From HXMU1420-13 sp965228545 (GTDB lineage Bacteria; Bacteroidota; Rhodothermia; Balneolales; Balneolaceae), in assembly GCA_965228545.1 (NCBI GenBank), contig OZ245822.1:3038001-3102000 (forward strand): a DNA stretch of 64,000 bases. The letters run 5' to 3'. The position numbers were made by a program, and so were the translations under genes. The notes below the pieces were generated by a model that saw only the letters and a program-made list of their open reading frames with translations, was not told the DNA's origin and ran no database searches. Positions within the stretch are counted from its first letter, which is position 1, and each line of letters opens with the position of its first letter. This document shows positions 17,065 to 25,282 of this stretch, one piece after another.

Positions 17065-17802
17065 ATGGGAATTGCCGAAAGAAAAGAGCGTGAAAAGGAA
17101 AAGAAGCGTGCTATGATTCTCGAAGAAGCACAAAAGCTGATTCTGGAAAAAGGGCTCGATCATCTGAATATGGACGAAGTTGCCGAGCGCGCCGAGGTTA
17201 GCAAAGGATCGCTGTATCTGTACTTTAATAATAAAACAGATTTAGTGCTGGGGATTTGTCATAAAGCGTCGGAAATGATGAATGCCATGACTACAAAAGT
17301 ACTTACCGAGAATATTTCGGGGCTGGAGATGGTGTATCAAATAGGAATTAACTATTTAACCTTTGCCTCCGATCACCCGGAATTTTTCCGCGCGATGCGG
17401 TTTTTAGAAAATTATAAAGATACCGACCAAGCCAAGAATAGTAATTATATAGGGTTGTGTGCTCAAAACCGACAAGAAGGTTTTCGAGTGATGGTGCGTG
17501 CAATTCAGATTGGGATGCAAGATGGCTCTATTAACAATACATACGACCCCAATGAGCTTGCCGTGTTACTTTGGGCAACTTCCCATGGAGTTGTAAATAC
17601 CGCCTATATGCATCAAAATACCAGCCACTTTAAGTTGTTGGAACATCTTGGAATAGACATGCACACCATGTTTAAAAGTTATATGAAATTAATTGGCTGT
17701 GGTATTCAATCAGAATCTCAAAAAAAGACTGACTCCCAGTCATTTTATGAAACTCATTCACAAAACACTCGTAGTGTGCTCACCGAAAAAAAAGATGTCT
17801 AA
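17065..17802 (+). CDS. TetR/AcrR family transcriptional regulator
   Basis: 245 residues from ATG 17065. This start gives the familiar N-terminus MGIAERKEREKEKKR and leaves the palindrome at 17048-17060 outside the coding region; in-frame TTG 17029 and ATG 17047 are alternatives. The helix-turn-helix (MDEVAERAEVSKGSLYLYFNNKTDLVL) occupies residues ~32-58. The rest is the all-helical ligand and dimer domain. It heads the operon with a TolC-like channel, a membrane-fusion protein and an RND pump, and most likely represses it until an efflux substrate binds. Confidence 0.92.
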   Translation: MGIAERKEREKEKKRAMILEEAQKLILEKGLDHLNMDEVAERAEVSKGSLYLYFNNKTDLVLGICHKASEMMNAMTTKVLTENISGLEMVYQIGINYLTFASDHPEFFRAMRFLENYKDTDQAKNSNYIGLCAQNRQEGFRVMVRAIQIGMQDGSINNTYDPNELAVLLWATSHGVVNTAYMHQNTSHFKLLEHLGIDMHTMFKSYMKLIGCGIQSESQKKTDSQSFYETHSQNTRSVLTEKKDV

Positions 17803-17818
17803 TTCAAAAAATATAAAC

Positions 17819-19264
17819 ATGAAACAAAGAATAGGGGTTTGGGTAGTGGTGCTGCTATTGTGCACTTTCGGAGTACCCAATACTGAAATTCTGGCCCAGC
17901 AAACCACTAATAACAAAATTGCTCTATCAAAAGCCATAGAAATGGCGCTAGCAAACAATCCCGATGTAAAACGCGCATTGCTAGCCACGGAAGATTCTGA
18001 CCAGCTCGTAAAAATTGCGTATAGCGAGATTTATCCGAATATTTCTTCATCCATTAACTATACTCGGAATATTGAGATACCGGTTTCTTTTTTACCGGGC
18101 GAGTTTTTTGGGGGGCAGCCTGGAACCTTGGTGCCGGTTGCATTTGGTACCGATAACAATTGGCAGGGCGGCTTTTCGGTAAACCAAACATTATTTCGTG
18201 GCGAAACTATAATCGGGTTGAGTTCTGCAACCGTTTTCAGAACAGTGCAAAACGAGAATTATCGCGCTGTGAGCCAACAAGTGGTTACACAAACTAGAAT
18301 AGCCTATTATCAAGTATTGGTTGCTAAAGAGCAGTTGCGTTTGCAGGAAGCTCAAATCCGCAGGTTAGAGCAAAATCTGAACGAAAATAAGCGACGTCTA
18401 GAAGCCGGATTGGTGGATGAGTACGCCGTGTTGCAACTACAGGTGCAGTTGAGTAATCAACGTCCGCTTTTGATTGAAGCCGAGTATGCACTCTTAGAAA
18501 CTTACAGAAATTTAAAATATGTGATTGGAGTGCCTTACGCTTACAATTTTGAAGTGCTGGGGGATCTAAACGAATTTGATATTTTAAGCACTACTACTTC
18601 CGGAGAGGTTAACCAAGACCTTAAGCAAGTGGATCAGTTAAATCCATTTACCTATCAAGAGCGAATGTTAAATGAGGGGGTGCTTGCCGATAATCGTGGC
18701 GATTTACGAACACTTGATGCACAACTTGATTTGAAGGACCAGGAAATTACTGCTATCAAAAGTCGATTTTTACCCTCACTAAGTGCAACCTACAACTTGC
18801 AGTGGAGCTCGGCTGAACCTGGTACTCCAGATTTTTTCGAGAATAACGTGCGGTTCCAAACTCTGGGAATTAATTTTAGTTTACCTTTATTTGAAGGATT
18901 TAAACGCGTAGCTGATGTACAACGGGCACAAATTTCGCGTAAAGATTTAGAAGAACAATTTAGAGCGGGTGTGCTTAATGCTCAGAACGAAGTGGCATCA
19001 GCCAGCGAAGATTTAAATATGGCTTTTGAAACAGCCAACGCTCGAAAAATTGCTCTCGAACAAGCACAAGAAGGCTATGAGCGAGCAAAGTTACGTTTTG
19101 ATAACGGTCTTGGTTCACAAATTGAAGTAACCGAGGCCGAAGTGCAGGTGCGGCAAGCTGAGGTAAATTATGCCGTTATGGTGTTCAATTACTTAACAGC
19201 CAAAGCTCAATTCGATCTAGCTACTGGTATTGTTCCATTTGTTGATACAGAGATAACCCAATGA
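17819..19264 (+). CDS. TolC-family outer membrane efflux protein
   Basis: 481 residues from ATG 17819. A signal peptide (MKQRIGVWVVVLLLCTFGV...ILAQ) follows directly; ATG 17795 is an alternative overlapping the tetR stop. Two OEP repeats are visible: the first with IALSKAIEMALANNPDVKRA and the second with the TYNLQWSS / LPLFEGFKR pattern, each with a long helical hairpin. TolC-like trimers form the outer-membrane exit duct of tripartite pumps. The stop overlaps the start of the membrane-fusion gene (ATGA). Confidence 0.92.
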   Translation: MKQRIGVWVVVLLLCTFGVPNTEILAQQTTNNKIALSKAIEMALANNPDVKRALLATEDSDQLVKIAYSEIYPNISSSINYTRNIEIPVSFLPGEFFGGQPGTLVPVAFGTDNNWQGGFSVNQTLFRGETIIGLSSATVFRTVQNENYRAVSQQVVTQTRIAYYQVLVAKEQLRLQEAQIRRLEQNLNENKRRLEAGLVDEYAVLQLQVQLSNQRPLLIEAEYALLETYRNLKYVIGVPYAYNFEVLGDLNEFDILSTTTSGEVNQDLKQVDQLNPFTYQERMLNEGVLADNRGDLRTLDAQLDLKDQEITAIKSRFLPSLSATYNLQWSSAEPGTPDFFENNVRFQTLGINFSLPLFEGFKRVADVQRAQISRKDLEEQFRAGVLNAQNEVASASEDLNMAFETANARKIALEQAQEGYERAKLRFDNGLGSQIEVTEAEVQVRQAEVNYAVMVFNYLTAKAQFDLATGIVPFVDTEITQ

Positions 19265-20370
19265 CTTTAAACACACAGAATCCACACACACTCATGAAAA
19301 CCAATTATTTAGCCAGCATTTTAAGTTTGTTGATTGTTCTTTCGGCCTGTTCGGGCGGAGAAGAAATTCCACAAGAAACAGAAGAACTGGTAAAAACCGT
19401 TAATGTTCGAACTCAAAATATAAATCCGTCGCAGTTTAACAGTTTTGTACGTGTTGTTGGAACTGTTGAAACCTCCAACGATATCATGATTTCTGCCGAA
19501 GTAAGCGGGAAAGTTCTTCGCTACAACGTGCAGGAAGGCGAAGCAGTGCGAGCTGGACAAACCATTCTTAAAATCGATGATGCTAAACTGAAGCAAGAAG
19601 CAGCGCGATTAGAAGCAATTACGGCTCAGGCTCGCGAAAACTACGAGCGTTTGGAAAAAATATACAAAGAAGACGGTATCGGCTCTGAGATTGATTATTT
19701 GAACGCAAAATATGCGTATGAGCAAAGCGCATCATCGTTAGAGTCGATTAAAGTTGATTTGCAAAACACCAGCATTAAAGCTCCCTTTAGTGGAGTAGTT
19801 GAAGAAATTATGTTTGAAGTGGGCGAGATGGTTAGCCCGGGTGCTCCAACAGTGCGATTGATTGGATCCGAAAATTTCAAAATTACTGCAGGTGTACCCG
19901 CCCGTTATGCCAATGCTGTTTCACAAGGCGATCAGGTTGAAATCTGGTTCGATACGCAGGCTGTAGATACACTTAGCGAGCGAATTACTTTCGCGGGCAA
20001 CTCAATCAATCCACAAAATCGAACCTTTCGGATCGAAATTGATATGCCTAAAAAAGAAGGCATGAAAGTAGATATGATTGCAAATATCAGGTTGAGAACC
20101 ATGCAACAGAACGACGTAATCGTAATTAGCGAAGAATTTATCTACAGTAAAGACGGGCGATATGTGTCGTACGTACTGGATGAAAATGAAGAAGGCAAAG
20201 AAGTGGCTCGCGAAAAAGTGGTAACTCTTGGCCCTTCGTATAAAAGCAATGTGGTAGTGGAATCGGGATTAGAACCCGGGGAAGAGTTAATCACTATCGG
20301 CTCGGCGTTCCTGAATAACGGAATGCGTATTAATGTAGTAGAATCGCAAAGTGCCTTAGCCGCACAATAG
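19261..20370 (+). CDS. RND efflux periplasmic adaptor (membrane-fusion) lipoprotein
   Basis: 369 residues from the ATG at 19261, which shares ATGA with the tolC-like stop; ATG 19294 is an alternative giving a shorter signal peptide. The signal ends in a lipobox (VLSAC), so it is probably lipid-anchored. The biotinyl-lipoyl half motifs (SAEVSGKVLRYNVQEGEAVRAGQ and IKAPFSGVVEEIMFEVGEMV) flank a helical hairpin, followed by a beta-barrel domain. It links the RND pump to the TolC-like channel. Confidence 0.92.
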   Translation: MTLNTQNPHTLMKTNYLASILSLLIVLSACSGGEEIPQETEELVKTVNVRTQNINPSQFNSFVRVVGTVETSNDIMISAEVSGKVLRYNVQEGEAVRAGQTILKIDDAKLKQEAARLEAITAQARENYERLEKIYKEDGIGSEIDYLNAKYAYEQSASSLESIKVDLQNTSIKAPFSGVVEEIMFEVGEMVSPGAPTVRLIGSENFKITAGVPARYANAVSQGDQVEIWFDTQAVDTLSERITFAGNSINPQNRTFRIEIDMPKKEGMKVDMIANIRLRTMQQNDVIVISEEFIYSKDGRYVSYVLDENEEGKEVAREKVVTLGPSYKSNVVVESGLEPGEELITIGSAFLNNGMRINVVESQSALAAQ

Positions 20371-20378
20371 AGGTTTGT

Positions 20379-23300
20379 ATGAGTACTGAAACTAAAAATG
20401 GCACTTCAAGTAACGGAGTGCAAGAATCCGCAGGAGTTCGAAAAGAATTCTGGTTGAGTTCATTTTCGATAAAAAATCGAATTAGTGTAATGGTGTTGGT
20501 ACTGCTTATCGCAGTTATGGGCGTAGTTTCGTACCTCACCATTCCAAAAGAATCCTTTCCAAGTATTACGGTTCCCAATATTTTTGTGGTAACGGTTTAT
20601 CCGGGGGTATCTCCCGAGGATATGGAAAGTTTGGTAACCCGTAAACTGGAAGACGAGCTTGGTGGTATCTCGGAAGTTAAAACCATGACTTCCACTTCCT
20701 CTGAAGGCTACTCGAATATCAATTTAGAGTTTGATACCAATGTTGATATCGAAGATGCTCTGCAGAAAGTGCGAGAGAAAGTAGATTTGGCTAAACCCGA
20801 ATTACCCGAAGATGCTGAAGAACCAACCGTGCAGGAAATCAATCTGTCCGAGTTCCCGATTATGAACGTAAACCTGTCGGGCGATTACGACGAGGTAATC
20901 CTAAAAGAAATTGCGGAAGACCTTCAGGAAAAAATTGAAGCAATTCCTACAGTACTTGGTGTAGATCTAACCGGTGGACTTGAGCGAGAGGTTCAGGTGA
21001 ATGTGGATCTGCCAAAATTGAAGTACTACAACATCAGCTTTGGTGATATCATAGGCGCCATCAGTAACGAAAATGTGACTATTCCCGGTGGGGATATCAC
21101 CGTTGGCACGAAGAAGTTTTTGCTCCGTGTGCCCGGCCAATACGAAGACACAGCCCCGATCGAAGATGTAGTGGTAAAAGGCGAAAATCAAAATCCGATA
21201 TATGTTCGGGATGTTGCCGAAGTAAAATTCGGGTTCAAAGAGCGATCAACCTATTCCACGTTGAATGGATCGCCGGTAATAACACTGGGTGTTAAAAAAC
21301 GATCTGGAGAAAATATTTTAGATACAGCAACCGAAGTTAAGGCCATTTTAGAGAATGAACTTCCAATGTTGCCACCTACCACCACTTACACAATTACCAA
21401 CGACCAAAGTAAAGACGTGGTAAGCATGGTTAGTAACTTGGAGAATAACATTATCTCTGGGTTGTTGCTAGTAGTTGGGGTGTTGCTGTTTTTCTTAGGT
21501 GTGAGAAACTCATCGTTTGTGGGTATATCTATTCCAATGTCGATGTTTCTTTCATTCATTTTGCTCAGTATTGTGGGCATTACCATGAACATGGTAGTAT
21601 TATTTTCACTGATCTTAGCCTTGGGGATGCTGGTGGATAACGCCATTGTAGTGGTAGAAAATATTTACCGTTATCTGGAAGAAGGCTACGATAATTTCGA
21701 GGCTGCAAAAAAAGGAACCGGCGAAGTGGCAGTGCCTATCATTACCGGTACATTTACAACCATTGCAGCATTTGCACCTATGGTATTCTGGCCGGGAATT
21801 ACCGGCGAGTTCATGAGCTATTTACCCAAAACGCTCATTATCACCTTAGGTAGCTCGTTGTTCGTTGGCTTGGTAATAAATCCGGTGATCTGTGCTTTAT
21901 TTATGACGGTAGATCATGAAGAGAATAAAAAACCAAGCCTTAGTAAAACAGGTAAATACATAATTGGCGCAGGCGCTGGCTTGCTGGGGTTAGTTTTGAT
22001 TGCCACCAGCCCAATAACATGGACTATGCTTATTGTATTAGGCGTAATTTTATGGATATTGAACAAATTTATCCTAAACCCTATTGGCCAATGGTGGCAA
22101 TTAGATGGGCTTAATCGCATACTTGATATGTACGAAGTCTCTATCCGATGGGCATTAAAGCATTGGGCAGTTGTTGTGTTTTTCTTTGCACCGGTGTCAT
22201 TTATCAGCGCAATTTTGTTGCTGTTTATTTTTCCGGTCGGCGTAGAGTTTTTTCCGGAAAATATTCCCCCTCGAGATGTATACGTGCAGGTAGAGGCCCC
22301 GGTTGGATCGGATGTCGACTTCACTAAAGAAATCATCGACGAGATTCGAACTGAAATTCCCGGAATCATCGAGCATATGGGTGATGTAAATTCTGTGTTG
22401 GGAACTTCCGGCGCAGCTATTAGCAGCGACCCGGGCGGTGGAGGAGGTAACTCAACACATTTGGGAACAGTTGCGCTAAACTTTAAGGATTTCCAGCAAC
22501 GCGAGGGTGATGTATTTGCTTATATGGAAGCGATGCGAAATGCATTGAGCGGTAAAATTGTAGGCGCCGAAATTGCCGTAGAAAAACCTGCGGATGGCCC
22601 TCCAACAGGTAAGCCCATTAATCTTGAAATTTCCGGCCCAGACATGGAACAGCTTACCATGGCATCGAATGACGTGCTGCGAATTCTTGAAGGGGATTCT
22701 ATCTATATAAAAATGGATGGCTTAGAGTCGGATCTACCCGAAGCTCGCCCAGAAATTAAAGTAACCGTTGACCGGGAAAAGGCAGCCCTATACGAGCTCA
22801 ATACCAATACCATCGGATATACTATTCGCCAGGCCATAAACGGTGTGGAAGCATCGAAATATCGCGACGGTAAAGACGAGTACGACATTATGGTGCGACT
22901 AAGCGACGAATACCGAGATGATATGAGCACGCTCGGCGATTTAACCATTTTCCACGAAGGCACGCAAATTCCGCTATCGGAAGTGGCAAGCTGGGAAGTT
23001 AGTGATGGATTGGGGGGCATTAATCATAAAGAATCGGAGCGTGTGATAACCATCAGTGCCGATGTTCGCGCTGGTTATCAAGCAAATGCGGTACTCGCAG
23101 AAACCCAGGAAGTATTAGGGGAATATCTGGAGGGGATGCCTCCGGGTTATTCATACAGCTGGACCGGCCAGCAGCAAGAGCAAGACGAATCGTTTGAGTT
23201 TCTTGGCCGCGCATTTTTGATTGCTGTTTTCTTAATCGCTTTTATTCTGGTATCTCAATTTAACTCGGTGGTAAAACCACTCATCATTTTGAGTTCGGTA

Positions 23301-23843
23301 GTAATGTCGACCGCCGGTGTTTTTTACGGTTTGGTTTTCTTCCAGATGGCGTTCGGGTTAATGGCCTTCCTCGGCGTAATTTCGCTTGCCGGGGTTGTGG
23401 TAAATAATGCCATCGTACTTATCGATTATGTAGATATTCTGCGCGAACGTGATGGCTACGGACTTAAAGAGTCACTGGTTCAAGCCGGTAAAGTGCGTTT
23501 TCGCCCGGTAATTTTAACGGCTATTACAACCACTTTAGGATTGGTTCCTTTAGCGATTGGGTTCAACTTTGACTTTATCGTATTGGTTGGAAGCCCGATT
23601 GAATTTTTCTCAAATCTTGGCGACTACATCTATATGGGAGGCGAGCAAGCAGCTTGGTGGGGGCCAATGGCCATAGCCGTAATCGTTGGATTGCTATTTG
23701 CCACAGCTCTAACCCTGATTTTAGTACCCGTACTTTACTACATGTTTGAAAAAGCACGTATTCGCCTATCAGAATTGATGTACAACAAACCTACTAAAGA
23801 GGAAATAGAACTCAACTATTCGGCACCCGAAACTGTGCAATAA
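20379..23843 (+). CDS. RND efflux transporter permease (HAE/AcrB-type)
   Basis: 1154 residues, somewhat longer than AcrB (~1050) owing to extra sequence after the first TM cluster (residues ~515-570). Features: TM1 near residue 30, the porter region, LILALGMLVDNAIVVVENIYR in TM4 with the proton-relay Asp, and a second TM cluster with FLGVISLAGVVVNNAIVLIDY. It is a proton-driven exporter of drugs, detergents or envelope molecules. It lies 8 bp after the adaptor gene and is last in the operon, closed by the terminator at 23870. Confidence 0.95.
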   Translation: MSTETKNGTSSNGVQESAGVRKEFWLSSFSIKNRISVMVLVLLIAVMGVVSYLTIPKESFPSITVPNIFVVTVYPGVSPEDMESLVTRKLEDELGGISEVKTMTSTSSEGYSNINLEFDTNVDIEDALQKVREKVDLAKPELPEDAEEPTVQEINLSEFPIMNVNLSGDYDEVILKEIAEDLQEKIEAIPTVLGVDLTGGLEREVQVNVDLPKLKYYNISFGDIIGAISNENVTIPGGDITVGTKKFLLRVPGQYEDTAPIEDVVVKGENQNPIYVRDVAEVKFGFKERSTYSTLNGSPVITLGVKKRSGENILDTATEVKAILENELPMLPPTTTYTITNDQSKDVVSMVSNLENNIISGLLLVVGVLLFFLGVRNSSFVGISIPMSMFLSFILLSIVGITMNMVVLFSLILALGMLVDNAIVVVENIYRYLEEGYDNFEAAKKGTGEVAVPIITGTFTTIAAFAPMVFWPGITGEFMSYLPKTLIITLGSSLFVGLVINPVICALFMTVDHEENKKPSLSKTGKYIIGAGAGLLGLVLIATSPITWTMLIVLGVILWILNKFILNPIGQWWQLDGLNRILDMYEVSIRWALKHWAVVVFFFAPVSFISAILLLFIFPVGVEFFPENIPPRDVYVQVEAPVGSDVDFTKEIIDEIRTEIPGIIEHMGDVNSVLGTSGAAISSDPGGGGGNSTHLGTVALNFKDFQQREGDVFAYMEAMRNALSGKIVGAEIAVEKPADGPPTGKPINLEISGPDMEQLTMASNDVLRILEGDSIYIKMDGLESDLPEARPEIKVTVDREKAALYELNTNTIGYTIRQAINGVEASKYRDGKDEYDIMVRLSDEYRDDMSTLGDLTIFHEGTQIPLSEVASWEVSDGLGGINHKESERVITISADVRAGYQANAVLAETQEVLGEYLEGMPPGYSYSWTGQQQEQDESFEFLGRAFLIAVFLIAFILVSQFNSVVKPLIILSSVVMSTAGVFYGLVFFQMAFGLMAFLGVISLAGVVVNNAIVLIDYVDILRERDGYGLKESLVQAGKVRFRPVILTAITTTLGLVPLAIGFNFDFIVLVGSPIEFFSNLGDYIYMGGEQAAWWGPMAIAVIVGLLFATALTLILVPVLYYMFEKARIRLSELMYNKPTKEEIELNYSAPETVQ

Positions 23844-23869
23844 CAGCGATAGTATAATTTTAGTTATTT

Positions 23870-23893
23870 AAAGGGGCCTTGTGCCCCTTTTTT
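23870..23893 (+). terminator. Rho-independent terminator of the efflux operon
   Basis: AAAGGGGC / loop CTTGT / GCCCCTTT followed by TTT. A strong GC stem with a U-tract, 27 bp after the RND pump stop. Confidence 0.92.
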
Positions 23894-23947
23894 GATGTGC
23901 GAAACTCTTATCTTCTCACAAAATTTCATCAAAAAAGTCAGTCTTAA

Positions 23948-24355
23948 GTGATACAACGAATTCAAACTGTATTTTTAGCACTTGCAGCAGTTACTACCGG
24001 TGCTACTTTTTTCACACCCATTTATAATCGGGCAATGGAAGATCCGCAGCTTTGGATCGGGTACGGTTTAGCGATTGCGCTTACCATTTCGATGATAGGT
24101 TCCATTGCTTGTATCTTTCTTTTCAGCAATAGAAAAAACCAACTTGCTTGGGTAAAACGCACAATGTTGGTTCAAATCGTTGGGTTTGCATTTTGTGTGG
24201 GTGTATTTTTCTCGCTTGGAGGAATTGGTACCTACCTTTGGGATGAAGCCCTTGGTACAGGAGCAGTTATGGCTGGATTTATCTTTCAGTTGTTAGCACT
24301 ACGATATATCAATAAAGACGAAAAACTCGTTCGATCAATCGATCGCATCCGCTAA
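23948..24355 (+). CDS. DUF4293 family membrane protein
   Basis: 135 residues with four hydrophobic helices. The N-terminus MIQRIQTVFLALAAV and the C-terminal ALRYINKDEKLVRSIDRIR are the conserved ends of DUF4293, a Bacteroidota-typical inner-membrane family of unknown function. The start is GTG at 23948. The stop codon overlaps the ATG of the next transporter gene by one base, so the two are translationally coupled. Confidence 0.88.
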   Translation: MIQRIQTVFLALAAVTTGATFFTPIYNRAMEDPQLWIGYGLAIALTISMIGSIACIFLFSNRKNQLAWVKRTMLVQIVGFAFCVGVFFSLGGIGTYLWDEALGTGAVMAGFIFQLLALRYINKDEKLVRSIDRIR

Positions 24356-25275
24356 TGAACAACGAAAACCAGGCCATATTCTCGAAATTAAAAGTATATG
24401 GGTTGCTAGCTTTTGGGATATCAGCCATCGGGTTTTCTCCTATCCTTGTTAAACTCGCAACCGATTCTTCGCCGTATTTGATTGCAGCGGTACGCACCGC
24501 TATTGCCTTTTTGATTCTAGTTCCTGTGTTCGGTATTCAAAAAAAAGCAGGAGAATTTAAAAATGTAACCAGGAAAGAACATCTTCTTGTAGCAAGTTCA
24601 GGTATCATGTTAGGTTTGCATTTGATTGCTTGGATCAGTTCCATCTACTACACCTCGATAGCCTCAGCGTCGGTGTTGGTTACCATCCACCCAATACTGA
24701 TTATTTTGATCGAGCGGTTCGCATTCAAAATAAAATTCAGAGCATTGGTATGGGTAGGCGTGATTATTGCATTTTTAGGATCTGTGATTATTGGATATTC
24801 CGATTACGATGGCGAAACTACCTATGCCAATCCACTTTTAGGCAATAGTTTAGCTGTATTGGCGGCTGTAATTTTTGCGGGTTATTTTTTGATCGGAAAC
24901 CGAATTCGCCAAAAAAGAAACTGGTTCGAGTACGTTTTTCCAGTGTATGGCTATGCAGCGTTAACCTGTTTAATTGCCCTGTTTGTAGTAGAAGGGTTTA
25001 CTTTAGAAATAACTGCATTTGTAGTTTTAATTGGATTTGCCCTAGCGATAGGCCCACAAATTGCAGGACACGGATCTCTGAATTTTGCCGTGAAATATAT
25101 TTCACCAACCTTACTATCTACACTTATTCTCTTCGAACCTGCAGTATCTTCCTTCCTTGCTTATTTGATATTTGGCGAAGTGCCTTTGTTCATGAGCTTT
25201 GTGGGAATGTTGGTAGTACTGGCTGGGATCATGCTAACCTGGACGAAATCCAAAAAAGCGAAGCAACAAGCTTAG
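24355..25275 (+). CDS. DMT-superfamily (EamA) transporter
   Basis: 306 residues with ten helices in two EamA repeats (first from GLLAFGISAIGFSPILVKLA, second from GNSLAVLAAVIFAGYFLIGN). Not closely similar to the other DMT protein at 16041-16916 beyond the family pattern. It probably exports a small metabolite. It ends only 7 bp from the convergent TonB receptor gene. Confidence 0.88.
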   Translation: MNNENQAIFSKLKVYGLLAFGISAIGFSPILVKLATDSSPYLIAAVRTAIAFLILVPVFGIQKKAGEFKNVTRKEHLLVASSGIMLGLHLIAWISSIYYTSIASASVLVTIHPILIILIERFAFKIKFRALVWVGVIIAFLGSVIIGYSDYDGETTYANPLLGNSLAVLAAVIFAGYFLIGNRIRQKRNWFEYVFPVYGYAALTCLIALFVVEGFTLEITAFVVLIGFALAIGPQIAGHGSLNFAVKYISPTLLSTLILFEPAVSSFLAYLIFGEVPLFMSFVGMLVVLAGIMLTWTKSKKAKQQA

Positions 25276-25282
25276 CCCTTGT

